Source of the DNA: Strigamia acuminata
Taxonomy: Eukaryota > Arthropoda > Chilopoda > Geophilomorpha > Linotaeniidae
DNA length: 64,000 nucleotides
Assembly: GCA_949358305.1 (NCBI GenBank)
Contig: CASHSZ010000144.1
Location: forward strand, 19,679-83,678
Direction of reading: 5' to 3'
Shown piece by piece: positions 1 to 11,717 of the stretch. Each line of letters opens with the position of its first letter. Position 1 is the stretch's first letter. The notes under the pieces were generated by a model that was not told where the DNA came from, did not search any database, and worked only from the letters and a program-made list of their open reading frames with translations. The position numbers and the translations under genes are program-made.

Positions 1-111
1 CTCCGACGTCCCCGGTGACGGTGGTTGCGACGGTAGCTGCGACTGCGGCGGCTGCAGCTGCGTCAGCGCCTCGTTCTCGCTCCCACTCTCGCTCTCGTTT
101 TCGATCGGCAT
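1..111 (-). CDS. First coding exon of a minus-strand gene, partial at left edge
   Basis: Read on the minus strand, ATG at 111-109 directly follows a splice acceptor (..CTACAG|ATG) and 37 codons stay open to the window edge. The peptide starts MPIENESESGSENEAL and then becomes Gln/Pro/Ser-rich. The acceptor touching the ATG matches the layout of most other genes here, which adds some support. No domain is recognisable; the rest lies outside the window. Confidence 0.45.
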   Translation of the reverse strand, partial: MPIENESESGSENEALTQLQPPQSQLPSQPPSPGTSE

Positions 112-920
112 CTGTAGAGAAGGAATAAATTAAATTAAATTGAATTAAATCGAAGCGCGAGCGCGGTAAAACCGAAAGAAGAAGGGGTGGAGGTGAGGAA
201 AAGAGACCGAAGGACGAGCGAGAGGGGGGCGCTATAGTTTCACCGCACGACTCGTTGCACTATACGAATTGCCCCGAAACAAACGCCTATTTATTTCTTT
301 ATTTTTTTTTATTTATTCATTCATTCGTTAATCTCGTCCACTCGTTAAGTTTTATCAAATTCGTTAAACTCGTTCGTCCATTCGTCAAATTGGTCGTTTC
401 GTCTAGCGACGAGAACAACGGCGACGCTAACGTTTACGCGAGTAACTCGGTGAGTTCGTGCATTCTGCGCACGCAAAACGCGAACGCGGCCAATTGACAA
501 AATAACATTTTACAAGTAATGGTTTAATAATTTACCTCCGTGTGCGAAGCGCGTGTCGCGTCCATTGTGTCTGTCTGTCTGATTTTGGCGAATGAACCGA
601 CGCGACGCCCGGTGATAACAATGGCGATAATGACACGCGACGTAGCATACTTCTAGCTAAACAACAATAATAATAATAATTCATTAAAAAAATAAAATGA
701 AATAGAATAATTAAATAAACAAACAAAATAATAAATAGATAAATAAATAAATAAATAAATAAATAAGTCGAAAATAAATAAACTAGCGGCGGGACGGGCC
801 GAGGTCAGAGATTTTGCTCCGTTCTCGCGTCTGTCTATTCCGGGTAGAGGGAGGGAGCGAACGGGCGCGCGCCGGACATCGCTCGGAATTAAAAAACGGG
901 TAACGGGGGAAGACAGACAG
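112..920. other. A/T-rich spacer, no gene seen
   Basis: Contains TTAAA/AATTAA runs near 125-150, Ser/Val-like low-complexity sequence at 255-497, an AATA run at 667-685 and an (AAAT)n run at 727-770. The short open frames are not supported by splice sites or recognisable protein features. Confidence 0.6.
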
Positions 921-1891
921 TCGAAATTTGATTCCCCGGTCGTGGAATCGACTCCGCGACCCGTGCTTTAACGGTTAATTGGATTATCTTCGTCGTGACT
1001 TATCGGGATAAAAATTTTATAGAAAATCGGCCGTATCGTATTTTATTTTCATCTTCCGAGGGTCTCGCGTCGTCGTTGTGGACGGGAGTCTTCCCGAACA
1101 CGTTCGACGGGCTTCGCGAATGCTTTCAGATCGGACGCGGAACTCGGGCCCGCCGCTCGGTCGAGCGGCGCCAGTACCCGCCGAGCGGCGCCAGTACCCG
1201 CCGAGCGGCGCGGTATCCGATCAAATAACTCCCTTGCTTCGTCACGGTCTCGGACTGGCCTTCGGGCCGGTCAAAATAACAAATAAATGAATAAATCGAA
1301 AATAGAACGCCCCCGTCCCGGCGAGACTAGGGGCGGGTGGCGTCGTTGAGCGGCGGCAGCGGCGGCGGTAGCCCCGACGACTCGCCCCGAAAATAAGCTC
1401 CCGCACCAGCATTCCTTCGTCCGTCTAAACCTCGCAGCGCGTGCGGTCGCGTGCATTCTACTCGTGTCCGGTGTGGCGATCGGTACAGAGTAAAAAAAAG
1501 ATCACCCGAAAAAGAAAGACGATTAAAGTTTTAATTCTCCGGTCGTGGAACCGACTTTGCGGTTCGTGCTTTAACCGTTAATTAGGTTATCTTCGTCGCG
1601 ACTCGTCGTAATAAAAATTTCACAGAAAATCAGCCGTTTCGTATTTTATTTTCATCTTCCGGGGGTCTCGCGCCGTCGTTGTGGACGGGAGTCTTCCCGA
1701 ACACGTTCGACGGGTTTTGCCGACACTTTCAGATCGAATGCGGAACTCGGGCCCGTCGCTCGGTCGAGCGGCGCCAGTACCCGCCGAGCGGCACGGTATC
1801 CGATACCCGTCTTTTTTAAACCTCCCTTGCTTCGTCGGTCTCAGACTGGCCTTCGGGTCGGTCAAAATAAATAAATAAATAAATAAATGAA

Positions 1892-1942
<51 letters not shown>

Positions 1943-4385
1943 GTAGGTCGGGAAATAGAACGCGTTCGTCCCGGCGAATAGTGGCAGCTGGGGTCGTCGA
2001 GTGAGTGGCGGCGGCAGCGGCAACCTCGATGACTCGCCCCGAAAATAAAGTCCCGCGTCGGCATCCCTTCGTGCGTCCTTCGTCCGTCTAATCCTCGCAG
2101 CGCGTGCGGTCGCGTGCATTCTACTCGTGTCCGATGTAGCGACCGGTACGAGGTAAAAAAAATATCACACGAAAAAGAAAGACGATTAAAATTTTAATTC
2201 TCCGGTTGTGGAACCGACTTCGCGGTTCGTGCTTTAATCGTTAATTAGATTATCGTCGTCGCAATTTATCGGAATAAAATTTTTACGGAAAATTGACATT
2301 TCCGTATTTCATTTTCATCTTTCGGGGGTCTTGCGCCGTCATAATCGGAGCGAGTCTCGCTCGATGCGTTCGACGGACTTTGTGGGAGTTTCCAGATCGC
2401 CAGCGGAACGAGGGGCCGTGGCTCGTCCGAGCGGCGCAGTACCCGTCGAGTGGCGCGGTACCCGAGTTCTTGCATCCAACGGTGGACACATCTTTGTCGA
2501 GAGCACCTCTCGGTCTCAGACCGGCCTTCGGGCCGGTCAAAAAAAATAAACAAATAAATAAATAAATAAATAAATAAACGAGTCGGCGAATAAAGGCGGT
2601 TGGGGTCGCTGGACGGTGGCGGTGGTGGTGGCAGCGGCAACCCCGACGACTCGTCGCAAAAGATAAGCTCCTGCGCCGGCATCCGTTCGTTCGTTCAAAC
2701 CTCGCAGCGCTCGTGCGGTCGCGTGCATTCTACTCGTGTCCGACGTGGCGATCGGTACGGAGTAAAAAAAAAAAGATCATCAGAGAAAGGAAGACGATTA
2801 AAATTTTAATTCTCCAGTCGTGGCACCGACTTTGCGGTTTGTGCTTTAACCGTTAATTAGGTTATCTTCGTTGTGGCAGATTCGAATAAAAGTTTTACAA
2901 AATAATCGTCGTTTTACATTTTTAAATCATTTCCCAGGGACCGTGTACCGTCGCAGTCGATGCGAGTCCCGGTCATCGCATCCGATAGACATTGCGGACG
3001 TTTTTCAGATCGAGACTGGAGTACCTGTTGAGTACCAAATGGCCGGTCGGTCGTTGGTGTGGTTCCGTCTCCTAAAATGTTCGTCGCCATTTTCTGTTGG
3101 TCGAGTCGCCTACCATCCAATGGTCGGTCGGTGGGTCTCGGTCTCAGACTGGCCTTCGGGCCGGTCAAAATAACAAATAAATGAATAAATCGGAAATAGA
3201 ACGTCCCCGTCCCGGCCAGAATAGGGGCAGGTGGTGTCGTTGAGCGGCGTCAGCGGCAGCGACAGCCCGGACGAATCGCCCCGAAAATAAGGTCCTGCGC
3301 TGGCATCCGTTTGTTCGTTCAAACCTCGCAGCGCTCGTGCGGTCGCGTGCATTCTACTCGTGTCCGACGTGGCGATCGGTACGGAGTAAAAAAAAAAAAG
3401 ATCATCAGAGAAAGGAAGACGATTAAAATTTTAATTCTCCGGTCGTGGCACCGACTTTGCGGTTCGTACTTTAACCGTTAATTAGGTTATCTTCGTCGTA
3501 ATTCGTTGGAATAAAAATTTTATAGAAAATGAGCCGTTTCGTATTTTATTTTCATCTTCCGGGGGTCTCGCGCCGTCGTTGTGGACGGGAGTCTTCCCGA
3601 ACACGTTCGATGGGTTTTGCCAACACTTTCAGATCGAACTCGGGACTCGGGCCCGCCGCTCGGTCGAGCGGCGCACAGTACCCGCCGAGCGGCGCGGTAT
3701 CCGATATAAAAGGACCCTTGCTTCGCCACGGTCTCAGACTGGCCTTCGGGCCGGTCAAAATAATAAATAAATAAATAAATAAATAAGTCCGAAAATGGAA
3801 CGTATCCGTCCCGACGAATAGATGCGGTTGGGGTCGTTGAGCGACAGCGGCGGCAGCGGCAGCCCCGACGACTCGCCCCGAAAATAAGCTCCCTTACCGG
3901 CATTCCTTCGACCGTCTAAACCTCGCAGCATGCGTGCGGTCGCGTGCATTCTACTCGTGTCCGATGTGGCGATCGGTACGAGGTAAAAAAAATATCACAC
4001 GAAAAAAGAAAGACGATTAAAATTTTAATTCTTCGGTCGTGGGACCGACTTTGCGGTCCGTGCTTTAACCGTTAATTAGGTTATCTTCGTCGTAATTCGT
4101 TGGAATAAAAATTTTATAGAAAATGAGCCGTTTCGTATTTTATTTTCATCTTCCGGGGGTCTCGCGCCGTCGTTGTGGACGGGAGTCTTCCCGAACACGT
4201 TCGATGGGTTTTGCCAACACTTTCAGATCGAACTCGGGACTCGGGCCCGCCGCTCGGTCGAGCGGCGCACAGTACCCGCCGAGCGGCGCGGTATTTGATA
4301 CCCGTCTCTGTAAAAGCAGCCGTGCTTTTTCGGTCTCAGACTGGCCTTCGGGCCGGTCAAAATAATAAATAAATAAGTCGAGAAT
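921..4385. repeat. Six tandem ~600-bp modules with conserved hairpins
   Basis: Modules start near 921, 1,522, 2,183, 2,797, 3,420 and 4,014; the last is truncated near 4,385. Each has in order: a 'TTTTAATTCTCCGGTCGTGG' start, a 'TTAACCGTTAATTAGGTTAT' segment, 'TTTTCATCTTCCGGGGGTCT', a GC-rich centre often holding a GCCGCTC/GAGCGGC hairpin, the stem-loop GACTGGCC-TTCG-GGCCGGTC, an (AAAT)n run, a CGGCAGCGG-rich stretch, and 'GTGCATTCTACTCGTGTCC'. UUCG hairpins are at 1,253-1,272, 1,844-1,863, 2,519-2,538, 3,147-3,166, 3,737-3,756 and 4,339-4,358. All frames contain partial open stretches but they change frame between copies, so coding is unlikely. Could be a structured-RNA array, a promoter array or a satellite-like expansion. 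Confidence 0.85.
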
Positions 4386-5606
4386 GGGCCACCGCCGGCC
4401 GGTGGGGCCAATCGTCGCGGGTGGGTGGGGCAGGCAGCCAACCGTCCACCGATCGATCGATCGATTGATTGATCGACCGACCAATCAATCGGTTTTCAGA
4501 TTTCGGGTTTTCACGGGTCCCAGGTTTTTCAGGTTTTTCAGATTTTTCAGATTTCAGATTTCAGATTTCAGATTTCAGATTTCACATCGAATAATGTACG
4601 GAGTCTCTTCGGTGCCATTCTCATTTTGACCGTTAAGGACAGACAGACTGCTCCTCGACCAGGACCGACTAATGCGACAACTAGACCCGTCGCCCGTCGC
4701 GCGAGCCCGCCTCATTTTTTTCGCTCGTTTATTCACGCTTAGTTTTAAGAAAAATTTTCAAATTTTACAAATGTACACAAATAAAAAGACCGTTTACTTT
4801 TCGCTCCAATTGTTTATTCTTTATACGCCTTTACAACTCTTACGAGAAGATAAATAGAAAGCGAGAAAATATAATCGATCAACCACGCCGTCGGCGCCTA
4901 ACCCGAACCCGTAGTCCCCGCTTCGTTCTTCTCCTCCCCGTTCACGGGACGGGCCGAACACCGAACACCGAGCGCCGAGCGCTGCGCGGGCACCCGGTGG
5001 CGCAACCGGGCAACATGACGCGGCACGATTCAAAACGCCGATCGTTTATTCGTTTCATTTTATTTTGTTTCGTTTCGTTTCATTTTATTGTTTCACTTTG
5101 TTTTATTTTGTTTCATTTTTTCTTTTTAATTCGCATCGCCGAGCGTCGCGTCGCAGCGCCGTGACATCGAGGTGAACAGCGGATCAAGCTTTTTCCCGCC
5201 ATTGTTGTGCCCTTCTCCTTCTTCGCGACGCACACGCGTACATATATCGGTTCGCTGGACTCCGTAGAGTGGGAAAAACAAACAAACAAACAAACAAAAA
5301 AAAAACGAACAAACGAGTAAGTAAGGCTATCCAATCGCATTATTTCTTAAAAAAAAAACAAACAAACGAGAGAAGAAACGGAACGGGCGAATAAAAACGG
5401 CGTGCCATGCGGGACAGCGTGCGTGAGCACGGAGGAGGGGGGAAACCCCGTCGATATCAAACGACTAGATTCAACGTTGGTTTTGTGGTTACTACTCGCG
5501 GCGCTATTATTTGTCCGTCCGTTCGTCCGTTAATCGGTCTAATGAATTAACCAATTAATTGATTAAACGACCAATTCGTTTATAAGTAGGCGATTGATCG
5601 ACGAAA
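4386..5606. other. Spacer with simple repeats, no gene seen
   Basis: Holds a GATC/GATT palindromic run (4,450-4,495), a short tandem repeat of TTTCAGA at 4,505-4,585, T-rich runs with CATTTTATT/GTTTCGTTTC at 5,045-5,130, and CAAA runs at 5,278-5,300. No exon with both splice sites was found. Confidence 0.55.
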
Positions 5607-6941
5607 ATGGACGACGAGCAACGAGGAGTGGGCGAAGAACGGACGGGAGTGAACCCCGAGGGCGGAGGTGTCACGGAGACCCACGCGGAAACAGGCGCCG
5701 AGGAGGTGGTGCACGTTTTGTCGTCGCCGAACGGAACAGCGGGAACCGAGAGCGCGGACCCGGGCGCCAGCCAGTCGTTTCCGAGCACGTTGTCCGGATT
5801 GGAAGGTGTACGCAAACCCCGTCCAATGTAAGTACCACGGCGCGACCGGGTTCGTGCGGGATACCATTTACATTCGTTTTCGTTTTTCGATAGACGACTC
5901 GACAGCGACAACGACGACGACAGCGACAATGGCAATGGCAACAACGGCGGTGGCGGCGACAACGGCAACGGCGGCAACGAAGCCAACGACGGCAACAGCG
6001 GCGGTGACGGGGCAACGGGGCGCGAGGTCGAAGCCATGCAAGCCAAGATCAACACCCTGGAAGTTGAACTGGAAGAATTGAGGTCGAACCTCGCCAACCA
6101 CGGCGAAAGACTGGGGGCTCTCGAGGCGATGCTCCCAGTCCCTCCCAGCGGGTCGCAGTCGCAACAAACAGACTTTGGCTCCTACGACTCTGCGAAGGTG
6201 AGCAACGGCGCCCGCCCGTGTCGTCGATTCACTCGTTTTTTCTTCTTCTTCTTCTTCTTCTTCTTCTTCTTCGTTCAGGACAAGCCCGTTCACAGCAGGG
6301 TGGGGATGTGTTGGCTGTGCCGCAGGAAGCGCGCGAACTACGCCTACGACGACGACGACGGCGACGGCGACGACGACGGCGACGGCGACGACGACGACGG
6401 CGATGGGGGCGGATGGAAACCGGCTGGCCCACTCAAGGACATTGGCGATCACTGGCGGAGTGTGCACACCGTAGCCAGAGACTTTGAGGCGGCCAGGCAA
6501 TTGCTGCGCGGCCACATCGGCACATTCGACGGCTTTTGCCAGGTACGTATGTATGCATGTGTTTCCTCGCGCGGTCTCTCGGTGTCGTCGCTGAACAAAT
6601 CGTATGTTTTTGTTTTTTTTGTTTTTTTTACCCGACAGGAACTGTTTTCGACGACGGAGCACGCGTCCGACTGCCCTTTGTGCGACACGCAGCCGGATGA
6701 CCTGAGGCAACATCTTTGGACGAAACATAAATTTTACGTACCGATCGCGACGATAAGGTCGAGCATCGACCAAAGGGGATGCGACGAACCGAAACTACCG
6801 GCGCCGAAACGCCCGGCGCCGCAACGTGTCCCGGATCAACCGAAACGACGAAAGGGCGAGGCAGAAAAGAAGGTGAAAGAAAAACGCCTCGGTTTATTCG
6901 TTCGTTCATTGATTATTTTAATTTTTTATTCACTCACTCAC

Positions 6942-6977
<36 letters not shown>

Positions 6978-8548
6978 ACACACACACAGGTAGTCATCCC
7001 AGTAGAACAAAGCTACTTGGACCTGATGAAGGAAGGGTACACGAAGTGGATGTCGAACGTGCGTGACTGACTCGCGTCGAGGACTCGATCAATCTATCGA
7101 TCGAATTGACTCGTTCGTTTTCTTTTTCAGGAAGCCATCGACATGGTGCAACAACGCCCGGTGCTGGATCTCCTCTTCGGAAAGGACAAAGTCAGGGGCT
7201 TGTTTTCCATGCCCGCTTCTTTCCCTTCCCCGCGTCCCTCTCCTCTCGCTGGTACCTTTCGCATTGCCCCCGCTGCTGCAACTGCTCTTCGCACCGCCGA
7301 GCAACGCGCCAAATCCGCCGCCGAGCAACGCGCCAAATCCGCCGCCGAGCAACGCGCCAAATCCGCCGCCGAGCAACGCGCCAAATCCGCCGCCGAGCAA
7401 CGCGCCAAATCCGCCGCCGAGCAACGCGCCAAATCCGCCGCCGAGCAACGCGCCAAATCCGCCGCCGAGCAACGCGCCAAATCCGCCGCCGAGCAACGCG
7501 CCAAATCCGCCGCCGAGCAACGTGCCAAACCCACCACCGAGCAACGCGCCAAATCTACTGTTGTTGCCGCTAAACACGCCGGATCCATTAAACGTGCAGA
7601 CGACAATAGCAACAGCAGCAGCAGCAGCGGCGGCGACGACGACGGCGCCGAGGACAGTGGTGCCGACCTCTTCACCGGCGCCCGCCCCGATCGTGGTGCC
7701 GGTGCCGGTGCCACCAGCAAGTCCCGAGAATACGACGTCGACCTCTCGCGCGATCCCATCACCGTACGCGGCTTCACTTTCGTGCGTAGTCGGGTACCCG
7801 GCATCCCGCTCGTCCGCGACGACGACGATGATGAGGAACGCGCTCGCCGCGAAGTCCGCAAGAAGAACCGCGCGAAGGTAGAGTGCGAAGGCCAAATGAT
7901 CCGCGCACAGAGTCGCGAGATACAGCGTCGGCGAGAAAGTGAGTTCGAACTCGAACACGCCGAACACGAGCCCTCGCCCGGGCACAGTCGCGGCACCGGG
8001 TCGCGGTCGCGGTCGCGGTCGCGGTCGCAATCGCGGTCGCAGTCGCAGTCGCGGTCGCAGTCGCAGTCGCGGTCGCGGTCGCGATCGCAGTCGCGGTCGC
8101 GGTCGCAGTCGAAGGAGTCGCGATCGAAGGAGTCGCGATCGAAGGAGTCGCAGTCGCAGTCGTGGTCGCAGTCGCGGTCATCTTCTTCGCGGCCGTTTTC
8201 GCAACCGTTCAAGGTAAGAAACGAAAAATCTCGTCCCGTATTGTCTCGTTTTTCTTTCTTTCTTTCTTTCTTTCTTTCTCGTATCCGTTCACAAATTCGC
8301 TCGTTTCAAATTTCAGACGTCCCAGTATCGCCACGATCGGAGTGGTGCCGCTGGCTCCAAGGCAACCGGTTGCGACAGTATCTACTGTCTCGGGGTGGCC
8401 GACCCGCGGATCAAATGCTCCGAGTGTTTATGCTCGGTGCACGAAGAGTGCGTGGGGCGGCCGTGGACCAAACGACTCGGCCGAAGCGAAGGTTTTGTCT
8501 GCAGCGGTTGTCGCGACGAACCCCTCTGCTCCAAACTGCGGTAGTTTA

Positions 8549-8602
<54 letters not shown>

Positions 8603-9153
8603 GTGGTGTTGATCGTTTTTCGTTCGTCGAACTAATCCCGAATTTCTCTCGCAGGTGCTCCGTCTACACGACCAAAGAGGGCCTGGCCCGCAAAGAGCAC
8701 GCTTGCTACCGGCACATCGCGAATGTCCTCCGAGGCGAGTCGGCGAGTTGGCGGATGAGCGCGTTTAAAAGGACCACCGACGCGCGAGAAGACCTGGTGA
8801 CGGACCAACACGAGGCGTTGATCAGAGACAAGGCGGTGGTACGGGTTAACGAATTGTTCTCTCGTTCGTTCGTTCGCTCGTTTAAATTTCCATCCACGTT
8901 TCAGAGTCGATGGCTGGTTCGCAAGATCGAGGGTCTCTACGAAGCGGAGGTCAGTTTGCTTCCACCGAAAGGCATTCCCCGCATGCCGCCGGATCGTCTC
9001 GCGACGATAGTGCCCAAGGTCTTGGTCCCGGAGTACATGGTCCGGTTGATCGCGGCAACGGAGGATATCGACCGGGACCACGCGGAGTTTCTATTGGAAT
9101 ACTGTGACCGTCCGCCGTATGCACTCGACGACCGGAGCTTTGAGTCGGTGTGA
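5607..9153 (+). CDS. Two-finger C2H2 / RS-rich / PHD-like protein, nine exons, 943 aa
   Basis: Exons: 5,607-5,827; 5,894-6,197; 6,279-6,542; 6,639-6,872; 6,990-7,058; 7,131-8,213; 8,317-8,540; 8,655-8,838; 8,905-9,153. All junctions are GT..AG and phases fit throughout to a TGA. Order: acidic Asp/Gly/Asn-rich N-terminus, a coiled coil (EVEAMQAKINTLEVELEEL, ~residues 125-160), finger 1 (CWLC ~186-189 with HWRSVH ~233-238, separated by an Asp/Gly tract), finger 2 (CPLC ~275-278 with HLWTKH ~288-293), eleven AEQRAKS-type repeats, an Arg/Ser and Gln/Ser alternating tract, then a C4HC3 PHD-like finger (~744-795: C-x4-C, C-x2-C, H-x2-C, C-x2-C). The C-terminal ~140 residues are unassigned. Both fingers match those of the genes at 23.5-28.4, 29.9 and 32.2 kb. 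A nuclear, chromatin- or nucleic-acid-binding role is inferred; the family is not recognised. Introns are TTC, CT and TTTC repeats. Confidence 0.78.
7300..7556 (+). repeat. 21-bp coding minisatellite, about 11 copies
   Basis: Unit begins GCCGAGCAACGCGCC; it is 21 bp so frame is kept and each copy encodes AEQRAKS-like heptads in exon 6 of the gene at 5,607-9,153. The last two copies diverge (AKPT, AKST). No frame on either strand contains a stop across the array. Confidence 0.9.
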
Positions 9154-9371
9154 GCGAGCGAGCGACCGACCGACTTAGAACGACCGACCGACCGACCGAC
9201 TTAGAACGAACGACCGACCAACCGACTTAGAACGACCGACCGACCGATTGACCGACCGACCGACCGACTTAGAATGACGCGAGCTGGACAGGCAGACAGC
9301 GAGCGAGCGAGGTGGACAACCGAACGCGCGAGCGACATCGACGACGTCGTCCGCGACCTATTTATTTTTTT

Positions 9372-9446
<75 letters not shown>

Positions 9447-9756
9447 TTTTTCTCCATTCGTTCATTCATTCGTTCACCCATTCATTTATTTATTTGTTTA
9501 TGTATACATACATACATATACACGTGTATATATATACATTTTGTTGTTGTGTTATCTGCTCTCTCGAATAAATCAGCGAGTAAACCACACGCCTCGCCTC
9601 TCTCTCTTCATTTCTTCTCAAAAACGTTCAAATCAACCTACGAGGTTGAAACAAACAAAAAAGAAAGAAACCCGAAGTAAAGTAAAGTAAAGTAAAGTAA
9701 AGTAAAGTAAAGTAAAGTAAAGTAAAGTAGAGTAGAGTAGAGTAGAGTAGAGTAAA
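9154..9756. other. 3' flank: CCGA-type minisatellite and microsatellites
   Basis: 9,154-9,275 repeats a unit of ACCGACCG plus ACTTAGAACG in imperfect copies. 9,358-9,450 is (TTTA)n, 9,495-9,540 has TACA/TATA runs, and 9,675-9,755 is an (AGTAA)n then (AGTAG)n pentanucleotide repeat. No exon recognised. Confidence 0.7.
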
Positions 9757-10040
9757 ATAGAGCACTCGAACCGAAAGCGACGAAATTCCAGACGACCACG
9801 AAGACGCTTTATCTTCGGCCCCGGGTGGCCGAGCGGGCAGGGCGACCTGCCGCACGGAGCTGGTGACCGAAGGTTCGCGTCCCGCTCCCGCCGACTTTTC
9901 GTTTCACTGATCTTCTGGACAATCCTACTTCTATGATTTCTTACAAATGAGTACTTTACTTTATGAACGAATTCTCATGAATACTACTCTCTCGCAAGAC
10001 CCGCGGGAGGGGGGGTCGAAGGTATCGGCCCTTCTTTATT
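9757..10040 (+). mobile_element. tRNA-derived SINE, copy 1
   Basis: A class-II-tRNA-like head: A box TGGCCGAGCGGGC from 9,826 and B box GGTTCGCGTCC at 9,872-9,882. Body ends with the hairpin-forming CTCTCGCAAGACCCGCGGGAG-like segment and 'TCGAAGGTATCGGCCCTTC', followed by a (TTTTA)n tail to about 10,150. Acceptor-stem pairing is poor, so a SINE is preferred over a functional tRNA gene. First of four tandem units. Confidence 0.8.
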
Positions 10041-10203
10041 TTATTTTATTTTATTTTATTTTATTTTATTTTATTTTATTTTATTTTATTTGATTTGATT
10101 TGATTTGATTTGATTTGATTTGATTTCATTTTATTTTATTTCATTCTTTTTGTTTTTATCCACCCATCTACCTATCAATCTATCCATTTATTCGTTTATC
10201 TAT

Positions 10204-10234
<31 letters not shown>

Positions 10235-10249
10235 CCGAAGTGAAACAAA

Positions 10250-10520
10250 CATTCGAATCGGAAGCGACGAAATCCTAGACGACCACGAAAACGCTTTATC
10301 TTCGGCCCCGAGTGGCCGAGCGGGCAGGGCGACCTGCCGCACGGAGCTGGTGACCGAGGGTTCGCGTCCCGCTCTCCCCCGACTTTTCGTTGACAACATT
10401 GAATGATTGATTTGTATTAGTTGGTTTATTATACTGTGACAAGTTCTTGAAAATACTACTCTTCCGCAAGACTCGCGGGAGGGGGGGTCGAAGGTATCGG
10501 CCCTTCTTTATTTTATTTCA
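10250..10520 (+). mobile_element. tRNA-derived SINE, copy 2
   Basis: Same family as copy 1: leader GAAGCGACGAAATCC, A box from 10,313, B box GGTTCGCGTCC at 10,359-10,369, body with GCAAGACTCGCGGGAGG, T-rich tail. Starts about 490 bp after copy 1 in the same orientation. Confidence 0.8.
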
Positions 10521-10691
10521 TTTTATTTTATTCTATTTTTAATTTTATTTCCACCTACCTATCTACCCGTCTGTTTATTTATTTGTTTATTTATTTGTTT
10601 ATTTATTTATTTATTTATTTATTTATTTCTTTCTTTCTTTCTTTTTTCTTCCTTTCGTCTCTTTTCCTCTCGTTCGTTCGGCCAAAATGAA

Positions 10692-10985
10692 ACGAATACT
10701 CGAATCGGAAGCGACGAAATTCTAGACGACCACGAGGACGCTTTATCTTCGGCCCCGGGTGGCCGAGCGAGTAGAGTGACCTACCGCACGGAGCTGGTGA
10801 CCGAGAGTTCGAGTCCCGCTCTCCCGACTTTCCGTTTCTCCGAAATTATTCGGTAGCATCTCTTTCTTTCTTCGTAATTACTCGTTATCGTACTAGTGGT
10901 TTATTAATACATTCTCATGGGCAATACTCTCCCGCAAGACCCGCGGGAGGGGGGGTCGAAGGTATCGGCCCTTCTTTATTTTTAT
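10692..10985 (+). mobile_element. tRNA-derived SINE, copy 3
   Basis: A box from 10,760 and B box AGTTCGAGTCC at about 10,806-10,816; body and T-rich tail as in the other copies. In the head, GCGAGTAGAGTGACCTACCGC replaces the GGCAGG-GCGA-CCTGCC hairpin of copies 1 and 2. Confidence 0.8.
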
Positions 10986-11129
10986 TCAATTTATTTATAT
11001 TTTTATTTTTTTTTTTTTATTTAATTTCCACGTGTCCATTTACCCATCTACCTATCTATTTATCTATCTATTTATTTATTCGTTTATTCGTTCGTGTCTG
11101 TCTTTCTTCCGTTCATTCGACCAAAGTGA

Positions 11130-11405
11130 AGTAAATTGGAACCGACACGATTCTAGGCGACTACGAGGGCGTTTTATCTTCGGGCCCGGGTGGCCGAGCG
11201 GGCAGAGCTACCTGCCGCACGGAGACGTGGACCGAAGGTTCGAGTCCCGCTCCCGCCGACTTTTCGTTTCACCGATGATACAAACGATTCTTTCTTTCTT
11301 TCTTCCATGATTTGAAACTTACGAATGATTGATGTGATGTAGAATACTACCCTCCCGCAAGACCCGCGGGAGGGGGGGTCGAAGGTATCGGCCCTTCTTT
11401 ATTTT
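11130..11405 (+). mobile_element. tRNA-derived SINE, copy 4
   Basis: A box from 11,191 and a canonical B box GGTTCGAGTCC from about 11,237. Body CCCGCAAGACCCGCGGGAGG and CTTCTTTATTTTATT tail. Last unit of the tandem group; the ~430-490 bp periodicity includes tail and inter-unit sequence, so the group probably grew by tandem duplication, not four insertions. Confidence 0.8.
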
Positions 11406-11563
11406 ATTCGACCTCCCTCCTCTCGTTCTTTTATTTTATTTCATTCCACTTTTTTATTTTATTTTTTTTTTTTTTACTTATTTCTTTCCATTCTTCTCTC
11501 TTTTTATTCATTCATTCGTTCATTCATTCATTTATTTGGTTCGTTTTGTTTTTATAAATCCAG

Positions 11564-11717
11564 TCCGCGTCGTCAGGTGCCGCTCTACGGAGTTTGCGCC
11601 GCAGCAAAACAACACCCATCCCTACCTTTGACCCCGCTCGACGGCGTCATTCAATCCGCACGCACCATCGTCGAAAAAGAAAGAAAAAGAAACGAGAAAC
11701 GAGAAATAAACCAATAA
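11564..11717 (+). CDS. Possible terminal exon of an unidentified gene
   Basis: An acceptor (ATAAATCCAG) at 11,563 precedes an open stretch ending in TAA at 11,715-11,717. It reads PRRQVPLYGVCAAAKQHPSL then a Lys/Arg/Glu-rich tail; AATAAA lies at the stop codon. No upstream donor exon was found between the SINEs, so this may be an orphan or remnant exon. Low confidence. Confidence 0.28.

Noticed and set aside
921-4385. Protein-coding tandem genes in the ~600-bp modules (recurring MHATARA- and DPRKMKIKYET-like frames)
   Set aside because: Frames shift between copies, lack consistent splice signals and include microsatellite runs; conserved hairpins explain the repeats better.
9274-9690. Hydrophobic 'membrane' ORFs rich in Phe-Ile-Tyr-Leu
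   Set aside because: They are (TTTA)n microsatellites read in frame; the same happens at many TTTA/TAAA runs in the window.
9817-11260. Functional tRNA-Ser/Leu genes
   Set aside because: A and B boxes are present, but acceptor and T stems pair poorly and each head is joined to a conserved SINE body and T-rich tail.
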